Part shown: positions 17,434 to 24,901 of the stretch, in pieces
Numbering within the stretch: position 1 is the stretch's first letter
How the letters are laid out: each line of letters opens with the position of its first letter
From: Mycolicibacterium sp. 018/SC-01/001
Lineage (GTDB): Bacteria; Actinomycetota; Actinomycetes; Mycobacteriales; Mycobacteriaceae
Reading direction: 5' to 3'
Length of the DNA: 32,865 nt
NCBI RefSeq assembly: GCF_007096635.1
Contig: NZ_VKAA01000038.1
Span: forward strand, 1 to 32,865
The notes under the pieces: generated by a model
What the model was told of the DNA's origin: nothing
Databases searched by the model: none
The model's input: only the letters and a program-made list of their open reading frames with translations
Program-made: the position numbers and the translations under genes

Positions 17434-17457
17434 TCGCTTGCGCGCCAACCGGATTCG

Positions 17458-18036
17458 TCACGTAACCGCCACGAAGGGACTCAGCACGTCACGGACGAAC
17501 TGAGTCACGTTGGTCTTCGGGTTGCTGTCCGGAAAGCTCACGGTGGCAAGCACATTGCCGCCCGCGTCGGCGAAATTGCCGTCCGCCCTGTCCTGGTGCG
17601 ACGACGAGGTCACCAGGATGATGCCCGTCGTGCCGGCCTCCTTGGCCAACGGCACCGAGAACTGCGCATTCTGCACGGTGCTGTTGGCCCGGTCCTCGAC
17701 GATGATCCTGTCCTCGGGTAGACCCAGCACGCGCAGCATCTTGGCCATCTCGCCTGCTTCGGTCCGCCCGTTGTGCGGGTTGCCGCCCGTCACGATCACC
17801 GGCGACTGCGGGAACATCTGCGCCACGGCCAGGCCGGTGAGCACCCGGGTGTAGAGAATCGGTCGCATCGTGCCGTTGTCCCTGAGCCCGTATCCCAGGA
17901 TCACGATGGCAGGCTTCGAGAAATCCTTCGCCGCCAGGGGAGGAGCCGCGTGGGCGGTGGGTGCGACGCCGGCGAGCACCGCGAGCATCGCTGCGAGCAT
18001 GCACGCCAGTCGCGCCACGGCGCCGGAAGAGGTCAC
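17458..18036 (-). CDS. Exported YdcF/ElyC family (DUF218) protein
   Basis: This 192-residue protein has a signal peptide (LACMLAAMLAVLAGVAPTAHA, cut after about residue 31) and a DUF218 domain: AIVILGYGLRDNGTMRPIL, SPVIVTGGNPHNGRTEAGEM, LPEDRIIVEDRANSTVQNA and GIILVTSSSHQDRA. SanA, ElyC and YdcF proteins of this fold affect envelope integrity and bind nucleotides or lipid-linked intermediates, but no reaction is established. The start is GTG 18036. It is convergent with ripD, 24 bases apart, and divergent from the secreted protein gene at 18156. Confidence 0.85.
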   Translation of the reverse strand: MTSSGAVARLACMLAAMLAVLAGVAPTAHAAPPLAAKDFSKPAIVILGYGLRDNGTMRPILYTRVLTGLAVAQMFPQSPVIVTGGNPHNGRTEAGEMAKMLRVLGLPEDRIIVEDRANSTVQNAQFSVPLAKEAGTTGIILVTSSSHQDRADGNFADAGGNVLATVSFPDSNPKTNVTQFVRDVLSPFVAVT

Positions 18037-18155
18037 GACTGTTCATCGCCGGTCGGCCGCTCCGCATTACGGTCCGGTCTCGATGAACAAACGATGCGCC
18101 GAAGATCCGCCGCCCTCGTGGCGCATCGCGCGACGTCGTGCTCTGGTGGATGGTG

Positions 18156-18656
18156 ATGCCTTCTTCTCTGAGCCTTCCGGTCCGCACGGCGCTTGCCGCG
18201 ACGGCGGCGGCGTGCGCAGTCACGGTCGTGCTCGCTGCCGCGCCGTCGGCGGCGGCGGCGCCCCCGTCGGACAGCCAGGGGTACGTCGACTCGACCGCAC
18301 GGTGCGCGTCGCCCGCGACCGCCGTCGTGTTCGGCAGCACAGCCGGCTCCCGGGTGGCGATCTGCAAGAGCGCCGACGGCGACCTCCAGTACCGCGGGGT
18401 GAGGGTGCGGGACGGCGCCAAACTGATCCTGTCGGCGTCCCAGTCCGCTGACGGCGCCTACACCGCGGAAAGCGACGGCATCGAGTACATGGTGACCTCC
18501 GACGCGCTCGTCATCAGCGCCGGCGAGAAGGTCATCCGCGACGAGGAGATGCTCGATTTCCACCGGGCGGGCAGCGCCGCCACGGCCACACGGTCCACCT
18601 CGACGACTCCACTTCCGCCGCCCCTGCCGGCCGAGGTCGGCGGCGACGGCAGCTGA
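18156..18656 (+). CDS. Secreted protein of unknown function
   Basis: The 166-residue protein starts with a clear signal peptide (LPVRTALAATAAACAVTVVL, then AAAPSAAAAP). The mature part has two cysteines likely to form a disulfide (DSTARCASPA, RVAICKSADG), an RGVRVRDGAKLIL strand segment, IEYMVTSDALVIS, and a Thr/Pro-rich tail. I recognise it only as a mycobacterial exported protein; the small beta-rich body resembles domains seen after kinase extracellular regions, a weak guess. Starts at 18150, 18153 and 18156 are in frame and very close; ATG 18156 gives the best signal peptide. It converges with the MOSC gene, five bases apart. Confidence 0.7.
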   Translation: MPSSLSLPVRTALAATAAACAVTVVLAAAPSAAAAPPSDSQGYVDSTARCASPATAVVFGSTAGSRVAICKSADGDLQYRGVRVRDGAKLILSASQSADGAYTAESDGIEYMVTSDALVISAGEKVIRDEEMLDFHRAGSAATATRSTSTTPLPPPLPAEVGGDGS

Positions 18657-18661
18657 CGGGA

Positions 18662-19096
18662 TCAGTCCGGGAGCACCGTCACGTCGTCTCCGACCCGCAG
18701 CGTCCCCGAGGTGAGGAGCCGGCACACGGAACCACCGCGTCGTGACATCGCGGCAGCAGCGCCGGGGCCGATCCAGTCGTCGAGCAGCCGGCACGGTGCG
18801 CTCAGCCGCACCACCTCGAGATCGACGTCCCCGATGCGCAGCCGCGTCCCGGGTTTGGTCGGGATGTCACCGCTGTCCACGGTGATGTTGCGGCGCGTCG
18901 CCCCGGACTCCACCGGATGACCGAGCTGTGCGGCGGCGGCATCGAGCGCCTCGCGGGACTGCAGGGTCACGTGGCGGTGCCGGGTTCCGTGATAACGATC
19001 GCCCACCAGCCCACGACCCTGTTCGGCGACGACGGACTCCACTGACCGTGTCGGAATGCCCCGGCCGGGCGCTATGTGGATCGCGACGATGTGCAC
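18662..19096 (-). CDS. MOSC domain protein
   Basis: The 144-residue protein is a single MOSC domain (the C-terminal domain of molybdenum cofactor sulfurases). It begins VHIVAIHIAPGRGIPTRSV and has EQGRGLVGDRYHG, GATRRNITVDSG, PGTRLRIGDVDLEVVRL and the conserved Cys in SAPCRLLDDW. Stand-alone MOSC proteins may carry sulfur or molybdopterin-bound oxygen acceptors; its partner is not evident. The GTG start at 19096 is chosen because the family motif begins there and TAGGCT lies eight bases upstream on the minus strand. A longer in-frame reading to 19303 would overlap the promoter of the neighbouring secreted-protein gene. Confidence 0.85.
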   Translation of the reverse strand: MHIVAIHIAPGRGIPTRSVESVVAEQGRGLVGDRYHGTRHRHVTLQSREALDAAAAQLGHPVESGATRRNITVDSGDIPTKPGTRLRIGDVDLEVVRLSAPCRLLDDWIGPGAAAAMSRRGGSVCRLLTSGTLRVGDDVTVLPD

Positions 19097-19104
19097 GTCG
19101 GGCG

Positions 19105-19110
19105 AGCCTA
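19105..19110 (-). promoter_or_regulatory. -10 box (TAGGCT) for MOSC gene
   Basis: TAGGCT on the minus strand is followed by eight bases and the GTG at 19096, supporting that start and a leaderless or nearly leaderless mRNA. Confidence 0.45.
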
Positions 19111-19222
19111 CCCATCGCAGATGCCGCCGGAATTCTGTCGTGATTTGCCCATAGAGCGGACCGAAATTAACTGACGAGCCCGTTAGCAAATCTGCTTGAT
19201 GCAACAATTCCTTGCGTTTCGG

Positions 19223-19251
19223 TGGACAAAGCATCACATTCTGGATACCTT
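19223..19251 (+). promoter_or_regulatory. SigA-type promoter of the 19296 secreted-protein gene
   Basis: TGGACA (19223-19228) and TACCTT (19246-19251) are separated by exactly 17 bases, a good housekeeping promoter. Transcription would start near 19258 and give a 38-base leader with GGAGG before the ATG at 19296. The surrounding 199-base gap is noticeably AT-richer than the coding DNA. Confidence 0.5.
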
Positions 19252-19295
19252 TCTCGCGGTCGGGGCCGCACTCAGCAACATGGAGGGGTCGCGCC

Positions 19296-20702
19296 ATGCG
19301 CACTACCGCACGTTCCTATGTCACCGCCGGCGTAGCCCTGATGGGGGCCGGAGTCATCTCCGCGACACCGGTCACCCCGAGCCTGGATCTCCAGACGAAG
19401 AGCTATGACGTGGGGCTGATCGCCGCCACGCAGAGCTGCACCGCGGGTAGCGCGAGCGCCTTGTGCGCATCACCGGCCGGCATCCCGTCGGCTGCGCCGT
19501 TCGCCACCACCACCGACAGCACGAACGTCCTCAACATCCCGGCGAATCTCTTTATCGCACTGGCGAATGTGCCGTACAACTTCTTCAATGCGCTGGGGGA
19601 GGGCGACGTCGCGCTCGGCTCCGACCCCAACGGCGACTTCAGCTTCCAACCCACCTACGAGGGCGTCACGCTGACCCAACCGGAGGGCAGCGTCGTCGGT
19701 CTCGGTCGTAACCTCCGATACACCGGCAACTGGTGGGTGTACAGCCAGACCAACATCCTGGGCACCGACCCGGCGGATCCCTCGCGGTACCAGGCGCTGA
19801 CCAACGTGCTCGTGCCGTTCCCGGCGCTGTCGGTGCCGCTGGGCAACATCGTCGCGGCGGTCGCCGCCTCGCAGCTACCGATGGACACGGGCTGCACGGG
19901 TACGGGCCCTGGGTCCTGTGATCATCCCGAAGCCATTCTGAGCAAAATGTTCGATCTTCGTCACGTGGTTGCGTTGTTTTCGCCGGATGGCTACACCTAT
20001 CCCGAAACCCGCGCCGGCATCACCTGCAGCGCCGACGGTCAGTGCTACGTCAAAGACGAAGACGGTCCCGAAGTGCCCTGGTCCGGTCAGACCGTCAAGC
20101 TCGATGCCACGGCTCCGTTCACCAGCTTCTACGACAGCTTGACCAAGACGCCCGACTTCTCCGAGATCAAGCCCGTGACGCCGCAGTTCGTCGCGGGCAG
20201 CCTGACCAGCCTGGCGAATGGGCTGAACACGGACTTCAACCCGTTCGTGCTGGGTACGCAGTGCACGGTGTGCGCACCGTTCGTGCCCAACCCCGACAAC
20301 AAGCCGATCCCGGGGCCGGTGTTCACCGATCCCGACAGCTCGGCACCGACGACCGCCGCCTCTGATGTGACGAATGCCGGGCCCGAGGAGAAGGCGGCCG
20401 CCGCTACACCGTCCCTGAAGACACCGTCCCTGAAGACACCGTCCCTGGAGACGCCTGCCGTGGACACCGACGCGGCTCCCGACACCACCGACACCACCGG
20501 GACGACGTCAGGGCCCAAGCACCGTAAGCCCACCACGACCAGCACGACGATCAAACAGGTGCGCGACTCGATCGACGCCACCGTCTCGAAGGTGACCGAC
20601 CGTTTGAGCAAGAAGCCCACGAGCGCGTCGGAGGCATCGGCGAGCTCCGCCAAGAGCAGCGCCACAGGCGGCGAGTCGAAGGCGTCCGGGTCCGCGGACT
20701 GA
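19296..20702 (+). CDS. Large secreted mycobacterial protein with low-complexity C-terminus
   Basis: A 468-residue exported protein. The N-terminus MRTTARSYVTAGVALMGAG belongs to a family of mycobacterial envelope proteins with this leader. The middle (about 30-350) has ANLFIALANVPYNFFNALG, YTGNWWVYSQTN, and six or more cysteines that could pair (SCTAGSASALC, DTGCTGTGPGSC, ITCSADGQC, TQCTVCAPF). The region resembles a folded extracellular domain of unknown function. After about residue 370 a Pro/Thr/Ser/Lys-rich tail follows, with three tandem TPSLK-type repeats and basic patches (KHRKP), perhaps for cell-wall contact. ATG 19296 has GGAGG nine bases upstream. I cannot name a function. Confidence 0.8.
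   Translation: MRTTARSYVTAGVALMGAGVISATPVTPSLDLQTKSYDVGLIAATQSCTAGSASALCASPAGIPSAAPFATTTDSTNVLNIPANLFIALANVPYNFFNALGEGDVALGSDPNGDFSFQPTYEGVTLTQPEGSVVGLGRNLRYTGNWWVYSQTNILGTDPADPSRYQALTNVLVPFPALSVPLGNIVAAVAASQLPMDTGCTGTGPGSCDHPEAILSKMFDLRHVVALFSPDGYTYPETRAGITCSADGQCYVKDEDGPEVPWSGQTVKLDATAPFTSFYDSLTKTPDFSEIKPVTPQFVAGSLTSLANGLNTDFNPFVLGTQCTVCAPFVPNPDNKPIPGPVFTDPDSSAPTTAASDVTNAGPEEKAAAATPSLKTPSLKTPSLETPAVDTDAAPDTTDTTGTTSGPKHRKPTTTSTTIKQVRDSIDATVSKVTDRLSKKPTSASEASASSAKSSATGGESKASGSAD
20406..20450 (+). repeat. Three tandem 15-base repeats in the secreted-protein tail
   Basis: Three in-frame copies of a 15-base unit (ACACCGTCCCTGAAG, identical twice, third ending GGAG) encode TPSLK-TPSLK-TPSLE. In-frame repeats of this kind change copy number easily by slippage. 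Confidence 0.9.
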
Positions 20703-20717
20703 TGCCCGGGACCGGAC

Positions 20718-21470
20718 TCACAGGTACGGGTCGGCCCAGGCGCTGACGATCCGGGCCGCGCGCGCCGCCTGGTTCTTCTCGGTCAGCAGGTGATCAGCGC
20801 CCTCGAGCGACACGAAACTCCGAGGGTGCCGGGCGGCGCGGAAGATGTCGCTGGCATTGGCGATACCGACAGTGTTGTCGGTCGGGGAGTGCATCACCAT
20901 CAGCGCGCGGCGCAGAGTCTTGATGCGCTCACGCAGATCGGCGGCGCGCACGTCTTCGATGAAGTGCCGCCGCAGGGTGAGCGCCTTGCCTCCGATGAGA
21001 AACGGTGCCTCACCGTCGGATTCGATGCGCTCGACGAGCGCGTCGTAGTTGTGTTCGACGTGAGCGGGCTGAAACGGCGCACCGACACTGGCCACCGCGG
21101 TCACCGTCGGGCAGTCGTGGGCGGCCGCGATCGCGGCCGATCCGCCGAAGGAATGCCCGACCAGCAGGCGTACCTCGCGGCCGGACTCGTTCATGAACTC
21201 GACCGCGCGCACCGTGTCGGCGACCTTGTGCGAGAACGAGCCGTCGCCCCAGTCGCCTTCGGATTGACCGAGTCCGAGGTTGTCGAAGCGCAGCATGCCG
21301 ATTCCTTCGCTGGCCAGCTGCTTGCACATCCGGTTGGCCGCCGGGCAGTCCTTGCCGAGTGTGAAGCCGTGCGCGAAGACGCCCCAGCCACGGGTCTCGC
21401 CCTCCGGGTGATCGATCAACCCGGCCAGGACCGGGCCACTGCTGCTCGGGAACCTCACGCGCTCTGCCAC
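20718..21470 (-). CDS. Alpha/beta hydrolase
   Basis: The 250-residue protein is an alpha/beta hydrolase of the osmotically inducible type that in many bacteria is fused to an OsmC domain; here it stands alone. GVFAHGFTLGKDCPAANRM is the oxyanion region, MLRFDNLGLGQSEG a strand-turn typical of this subgroup, LLVGHSFGGSAAIAAAH holds the nucleophile Ser, MVMHSPTDNTVGI the acid, and LEGADHLLTEKNQA the His. It is cytosolic and its substrate unknown. GTG 21470 follows the weak hexamer GAGGAT by six bases. It converges with the secreted-protein gene, fifteen bases apart, and diverges from the LLM gene. Confidence 0.87.
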   Translation of the reverse strand: MAERVRFPSSSGPVLAGLIDHPEGETRGWGVFAHGFTLGKDCPAANRMCKQLASEGIGMLRFDNLGLGQSEGDWGDGSFSHKVADTVRAVEFMNESGREVRLLVGHSFGGSAAIAAAHDCPTVTAVASVGAPFQPAHVEHNYDALVERIESDGEAPFLIGGKALTLRRHFIEDVRAADLRERIKTLRRALMVMHSPTDNTVGIANASDIFRAARHPRSFVSLEGADHLLTEKNQAARAARIVSAWADPYL

Positions 21471-21538
21471 GCCGCCATCCTCTCAGCCCGGGACATGGCG
21501 CATCCTGGTGAGTGACGGCGCGGCGAGAGGGACGGGAC

Positions 21539-22420
21539 ATGAAAGTGCGGTTCGGGGTCAGTCTGGGCACCGACGTGGCGCCCGCGGCGCTGCCCGCTGT
21601 CGTGGACCGCCTGGAGGCGCAGGGAGTGGATTCCCTGTGGTTCTCCGAGTTGGTCTACTCACCCGCGATCGATCCCGTCGTCGGCATGGCCGTCGCGCTG
21701 GCGCGGACGCAGCATCTGAAGGTGGGCACCTCGGTCGCGGTACTGCCCGGTCGCCATCCGGTGCTGGTCGCAAAGCAACTGGTGTCGATGGCAGCCCTCG
21801 CCCCCAAGCGGGTCCTGCCGGTCTTCGGACTGCGCCCGGCGCTGCCCGTCGAGCGTGACTTGTTCGTGGTGCCCGACGGCGCACGCGGCGCGGTGTTCGA
21901 CGAGTCGCTGATCCTGCTGCGCCGGGTGCTGCGCGAGGACGCCGTCACGTTCTCCGGTGAGTTCTTCTCGGTCCGCGACGCCACCGTGGCGCCGAAACCC
22001 GCTGCGCCGCTGGATGTGTGGCTCGGCGGCTCGTCGCCGGCAGGCTACCGGCGGATCGGCACCTACGCCGACGGGTGGCTGGGCAGTTTCCTGACTCCTG
22101 ACGAGACCCGTGACGCGGTCGCGCAGATCCGCTCGGCTGCCGAGAAGGCCGGGCGCCACGTGCCCGACGACCACTTCGGCATCAACGTGGCCGTCGGCGC
22201 CGGTGAGCTCCCGGAGCCGGTGCGTGCCGCGGTCCACGCCCGCCGGCCCGACCTCGATCCCGCGGAACTGGTCGCCGCCGACTGGCCGCAGCTGCACGCG
22301 ATGCTCGACGGTTACATCGACGCGGGCCTGACGAAGTTCGTCATCCGCCCGCTGGGTTCCGAGGGTACGGATGATTTCCTGGACAGGTTCGTCGAAGAGC
22401 TTCTCCCGCGCCAGAATTGA
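21539..22420 (+). CDS. LLM-class F420-dependent oxidoreductase
   Basis: The 293-residue protein is a luciferase-like monooxygenase-fold enzyme of the subgroup expected to use coenzyme F420 (family TIGR03854 by recall). VRFGVSLGTDVAPAALPAVV, GVDSLWFSELVYSPAIDPV, LKVGTSVAVLPGRHPVLVAK, VWLGGSSPAGYRRIGTYADG and LTKFVIRPLG are the barrel segments. F420 enzymes are abundant in mycobacteria and carry out hydride transfer to varied substrates; this one is unassigned. GAGAGGGAC seven or so bases before ATG 21539 is a usable ribosome-binding site. Confidence 0.9.
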   Translation: MKVRFGVSLGTDVAPAALPAVVDRLEAQGVDSLWFSELVYSPAIDPVVGMAVALARTQHLKVGTSVAVLPGRHPVLVAKQLVSMAALAPKRVLPVFGLRPALPVERDLFVVPDGARGAVFDESLILLRRVLREDAVTFSGEFFSVRDATVAPKPAAPLDVWLGGSSPAGYRRIGTYADGWLGSFLTPDETRDAVAQIRSAAEKAGRHVPDDHFGINVAVGAGELPEPVRAAVHARRPDLDPAELVAADWPQLHAMLDGYIDAGLTKFVIRPLGSEGTDDFLDRFVEELLPRQN

Positions 22421-22423
22421 TGC

Positions 22424-22429
22424 CAGACT
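22424..22429 (+). promoter_or_regulatory. -10-like box (CAGACT) for the 22437 gene
   Basis: CAGACT ends seven bases before the GTG at 22437, within four bases of the stop of the LLM gene. It would give a leaderless mRNA independent of the upstream gene. Confidence 0.35.
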
Positions 22430-22436
22430 TCCGATC

Positions 22437-22805
22437 GTGATCGAGGTGTTGCCGGACCTGCCCCCGGGGGTGGCGGGGTTCCGGGTGTCCGGTCGCCTCG
22501 ACGGCGCAGATCTGCAGGGGTTCCAGCCGTCGATCGACGCGATGTTGACGACGGGGGAGATCCGGCTCGTCGAGGTCGTCGCAGACGACTACGAGGGGTT
22601 CGGACCGGGCGGTCTGGCCGAGGACCTGCGGCTGGGACTGGATGTGCTGATGCATCATCACGGCGCGTTCCGCCGGATCGCCGTGGTCACCGACAAGGAC
22701 TGGGTGATTCACGCACTACATGCCTTCGCGTGGCTGGTGCCGGGGGAAGTCGCCCTGTTCTCCCTCGCCGAACTGGATGCGGCTGTCAATTGGGCCGCAG
22801 CGTGA
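22437..22805 (+). CDS. STAS/SEC14-like (SpoIIAA-like) small protein
   Basis: A 122-residue protein of the SpoIIAA-like family (Pfam DUF3478 type). IEVLPDLPPGVAGFRVSGRLDG is the first strand-helix, LVEVVADDYEGFG the central strand, and FRRIAVVTDKDWVIH and PGEVALFSLAELDAAVNW the end. Such STAS-like proteins bind small or lipid ligands; no function is assigned. GTG 22437 gives the conserved start. The stop TGA overlaps the next gene's GTG as GTGA, so the following membrane-protein gene is coupled. Confidence 0.8.
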   Translation: MIEVLPDLPPGVAGFRVSGRLDGADLQGFQPSIDAMLTTGEIRLVEVVADDYEGFGPGGLAEDLRLGLDVLMHHHGAFRRIAVVTDKDWVIHALHAFAWLVPGEVALFSLAELDAAVNWAAA

Positions 22806-23190
22806 CGCGACCTGCGCTCGACCGCGCAGCCCTGGTCGCAGGCGGCATCCGCTCACCTCAGGCGTCTGGTTTCTGATCGACCCACTGCAGGCGAACCGCT
22901 TCTGGGGCGATCCGGCGGATCCGCCGCCCACCGCTCGGTTGCTGCTGCGCTCGATGGGCTACCGCGATGCGTTGATCGGCGCGCTGCTGGTGTCCGCGGC
23001 GGCGTCGGGGCGCGACACTCGCGGGTGGTTCCTCGCCTCGGGAGGCGCCGACGCAGCCGATCTGCTCGGCGGACTGAGTGTGCACGATCATCTGAGTCGC
23101 TCGCAGCGGCTCATCGGCCTCGGGGGCGCGGTGGCCGGTATCGGTGTCGGGGCGTGGGGAGCGCTGCGGCCCCGCCGTTCCCGCGAGTGA
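22802..23190 (+). pseudogene. Small membrane protein interrupted by a one-base frameshift
   Basis: GTG 22802 overlaps the upstream stop (GTGA) and opens MTRPALDRAALVAGGIRS, then this frame stops at 22874. The next frame back carries the rest: LTSGVWFLIDPLQANRFWG, MGYRDALIGALLVSAAASG, GWFLASGGADAADLLGG and a final helix LIGLGGAVAGIGVGAWGAL before a basic end. Joining the two at about 22850-22853 gives a smooth helix AGGIR-LTSGVWFLIDP, which needs one extra base (CCGCTCACC read as CCGCCTCACC). The second frame has no good start of its own; the only ATG (22777) lies inside the previous gene. It is either a real inactivating deletion or a sequencing error. I recognise no named family with certainty. 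Confidence 0.75.
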
Positions 23191-23191
23191 C

Positions 23192-23740
23192 TCAGCGCCG
23201 GGCCACCAGCCAGGCTCGACCATCACCCTCACCGGCCGCGATCACAGTCAGCGCACCGAACGCCGTGGTGAGTTCCCCGGGCGGCGCCCGATACCGGCCG
23301 GGCCCGGCTGCCCCGACCTCGCTGAGCACGCTGACGGCCACCAGCCCACCGCGCACCACCCGGTCCATCATCGCGCCGTACCACGCGGGCAGGCGAAACA
23401 TGCTGCACAGCAACAGATCCACTGCGTCGCCGGGTGGTACACCGTCGTCGAGGTCCGCTACGGCGAAGTGGCACCTCGCCGCGACGCCGCCCAGTTCCGC
23501 GAGTTCACGCGCCGCGTGCACCGCGGTGGGCGAGACGTCGAATCCGTGGACCGTCATGCCTCGCTGCGCCAGCCACACCGAAGCGCCGCCGCGACCACAT
23601 GCGAGGTCGAGCGCCGCACCGCGCTCGGGCATCGCGTCCGCGAAGGGCCGGAGGGTGGCGGGCAGCCCGATGTCGGCGGCCGTCACCGGGGGCAGGCCGC
23701 GGTAGCGCTCCTCCCACTGCACACGATCCCGGTCGGACAC
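23192..23740 (-). CDS. Class I SAM-dependent methyltransferase
   Basis: The 182-residue protein has the Rossmann methyltransferase core: AALDLACGRGGASVWLAQRG is motif I with the glycine loop, VHGFDVSPTAVHAARELA follows with the acidic ribose-binding residue, and FAVADLDDGVPPGDAVDLLL is the motif II/III area. SDRDRVQWEERYRG at the start is typical of a UbiE/TehB-like subgroup. The substrate is unknown. GTG 23740 follows the stop of the DUF3253 gene by four bases and lies six bases after TACCAT. It converges with the frameshifted gene, one base apart. Confidence 0.87.
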   Translation of the reverse strand: MSDRDRVQWEERYRGLPPVTAADIGLPATLRPFADAMPERGAALDLACGRGGASVWLAQRGMTVHGFDVSPTAVHAARELAELGGVAARCHFAVADLDDGVPPGDAVDLLLCSMFRLPAWYGAMMDRVVRGGLVAVSVLSEVGAAGPGRYRAPPGELTTAFGALTVIAAGEGDGRAWLVARR

Positions 23741-23744
23741 GCCG

Positions 23745-24089
23745 TCATGGTAGGTCCGCCGCCCGGATGCGGATCGGCCCGCGCCACGGCGCGTCCGGAT
23801 CGAGGACCTCGCCCCGCTGGGTGATCTGGACCAGGCCTCGGCGCGCGAGTTGCCGGGAGATCTCACGTGCCGCGTCCATCGCGGTTCGCCATTGGGGGCC
23901 GCCGACCGCGCGTGCGGCATCCGAGGGACAGGTGCTGCTGCGCGCGCCCCGATGTCCGGCCAGTGCGCGGATCGCCGCGTCGAGTCGGCGCTCGAGCGTG
24001 TCCGAGCCGAGCGCAGTTCGGGCGGCCTCGGCGTGCGGCCCGCCGCCGTGCGCGATCGTCTCCAGTTCCCTGCGCAGTTGCTCGGACAT
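23745..24089 (-). CDS. DUF3253 domain protein
   Basis: The 114-residue protein ends with the DUF3253 winged-helix-like signature: STCPSDAARAVGG, WRTAMDAAREISRQLARRG, LVQITQRGEVLDPD, GPIRIRAAD. The basic helix followed by a wing suggests nucleic-acid contact, but no member is well studied that I know of. ATG 24089 (MSEQLRREL) is chosen; an extra 14-residue reading to 24131 adds a Cys/His-rich stretch with no family support. The methyltransferase gene starts four bases after its stop, so the two may be co-transcribed. Confidence 0.78.
   Translation of the reverse strand: MSEQLRRELETIAHGGGPHAEAARTALGSDTLERRLDAAIRALAGHRGARSSTCPSDAARAVGGPQWRTAMDAAREISRQLARRGLVQITQRGEVLDPDAPWRGPIRIRAADLP
23747..23752 (-). 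promoter_or_regulatory. -10 box (TACCAT) for the methyltransferase gene
   Basis: On the minus strand TACCAT is followed by six bases and GTG 23740. It lies inside the last codons of the DUF3253 gene, so an internal leaderless promoter is possible. Confidence 0.4.
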
Positions 24090-24217
24090 GGGCTCCAGTG
24101 AATCAGCCCCGCTGTGAGGTGTGCCACACACGGCGTTTATCCGATGTGGAGACCGGTTAACACTTAGCCGTACTCGATGACTGCGGGCGGAACAGCCCCG
24201 AGATGGGAGTTGAAACG

Positions 24218-24484
24218 ATGAAGTTGACTCAGATTCTTGCCGGTGCAGCCGTGTTCGGTGGTCTCACCGCGGGTGCGCTGGGTGTCGCCGGTTCAGCCGC
24301 CGCCCAGCCCGGGTGGACACCGCCGCCCGCACCGCCCGCCGGGCCCAACGTCGGCACCGCCCCGGCGTGGGCGCCTCCGAAGCCGGTCGATCCGACCTGG
24401 GCCGCAGGCAATCCTCAGGTCTGGGACGAGGGCTGGCAGCACTGGGGCGTGTGGCTGAACGGCGTCTTCGTTCCGACCTACTGA
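24218..24484 (+). CDS. Small secreted proline- and tryptophan-rich protein
   Basis: The 88-residue protein starts with a signal peptide (MKLTQILAGAAVFGGLTAG, processed near GSAAAQ). The mature piece of about 55 residues is Pro-rich (WTPPPAPPAGPN) and ends in a Trp-rich motif (GNPQVWDEGWQHWGVWLNG, then VFVPTY). Small exported proteins with this tail are common in mycobacteria; function is not known to me. GGGAG about eight bases before ATG 24218 supports this start. A strong hairpin follows the gene. Confidence 0.8.
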   Translation: MKLTQILAGAAVFGGLTAGALGVAGSAAAQPGWTPPPAPPAGPNVGTAPAWAPPKPVDPTWAAGNPQVWDEGWQHWGVWLNGVFVPTY

Positions 24485-24505
24485 TCGACGCCTAACGATG
24501 CACCG

Positions 24506-24536
24506 GCCGCCGCGGATTCTTCGAGTCCGCGGCGGC
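24506..24536 (+). terminator. Hairpin terminator after the small secreted-protein gene
   Basis: GCCGCCGCGGA (24506-24516) and TCCGCGGCGGC (24526-24536) form an 11-base-pair GC-rich stem with a nine-base loop, 22 bases after the stop codon. The following TTCG gives only a weak U-tract, which is common for mycobacterial terminators. Confidence 0.7.
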
Positions 24537-24560
24537 TTCGCGTGTCGCGGGTGAGCCGCA

Positions 24561-24860
24561 GTGACCGACGACGACCCACGCTATGTCGTGATCAACGGCA
24601 GGCGCTGGCGGGCCACCGATCCCGCGATACCCGAGCCGCGACGTGCTGAGCTGACGCGCATTCTGATGGCGTGGCGGCGAGAAGTGCGGCGCACCAAGGG
24701 AACACCGCAGGAAGGCGCGGCGAGGGCAGGCGTGCACGCCACCAAAGTCGCACTGGGCGAACGTGGTTCGCCACCGTGGTGGGAACAGACCGATCAGCAG
24801 CGCCAGGCCCGATGGGAGAGCCCGGTCACCGAGCCTCCGCATACCGGCCCCGCCAAATGA
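24561..24860 (+). CDS. Conserved mycobacterial protein of unknown function
   Basis: The 99-residue protein reads DPRYVVINGRRWRATDPAIP, RRAELTRILMAWRREVRR, a middle ARAGVHATKVALGERG, and PPWWEQTDQQRQARWE. It resembles short actinobacterial proteins often mislabelled as biopolymer transporter Tol; nothing here suggests Tol function. It is charged, Trp-rich, without signal peptide or membrane helix, so probably cytosolic. The start is GTG 24561. It sits between two hairpins, so it is likely an independent transcript. Confidence 0.7.
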   Translation: MTDDDPRYVVINGRRWRATDPAIPEPRRAELTRILMAWRREVRRTKGTPQEGAARAGVHATKVALGERGSPPWWEQTDQQRQARWESPVTEPPHTGPAK

Positions 24861-24862
24861 GC

Positions 24863-24901
24863 AGAACCGGCCGCAGTGTGCTGCGGCCGGTTCTGGCTTT
24901 T
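24863..24901. terminator. Bidirectional intrinsic terminator between convergent genes
   Basis: AGAACCGGCCGCAG (24863-24876) pairs perfectly with CTGCGGCCGGTTCT (24881-24894) around a TGTG loop: a 14-base-pair stem followed by GGCTTTT. It starts two bases after the plus-strand stop codon and touches the minus-strand stop of the antigen 85 gene. Confidence 0.88.

Noticed and set aside
22777..23190. Alternative intact gene starting at ATG 22777
   Set aside because: It would begin inside the preceding gene and give an Arg/Pro-rich start unlike a membrane protein; the frameshift explanation joins a natural N-terminus.
24119..24129. Short inverted repeat GTGTG-C-CACAC upstream of the small secreted-protein gene
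   Set aside because: Arms of five bases are too short to separate from chance, and no promoter is clearly aligned with it.
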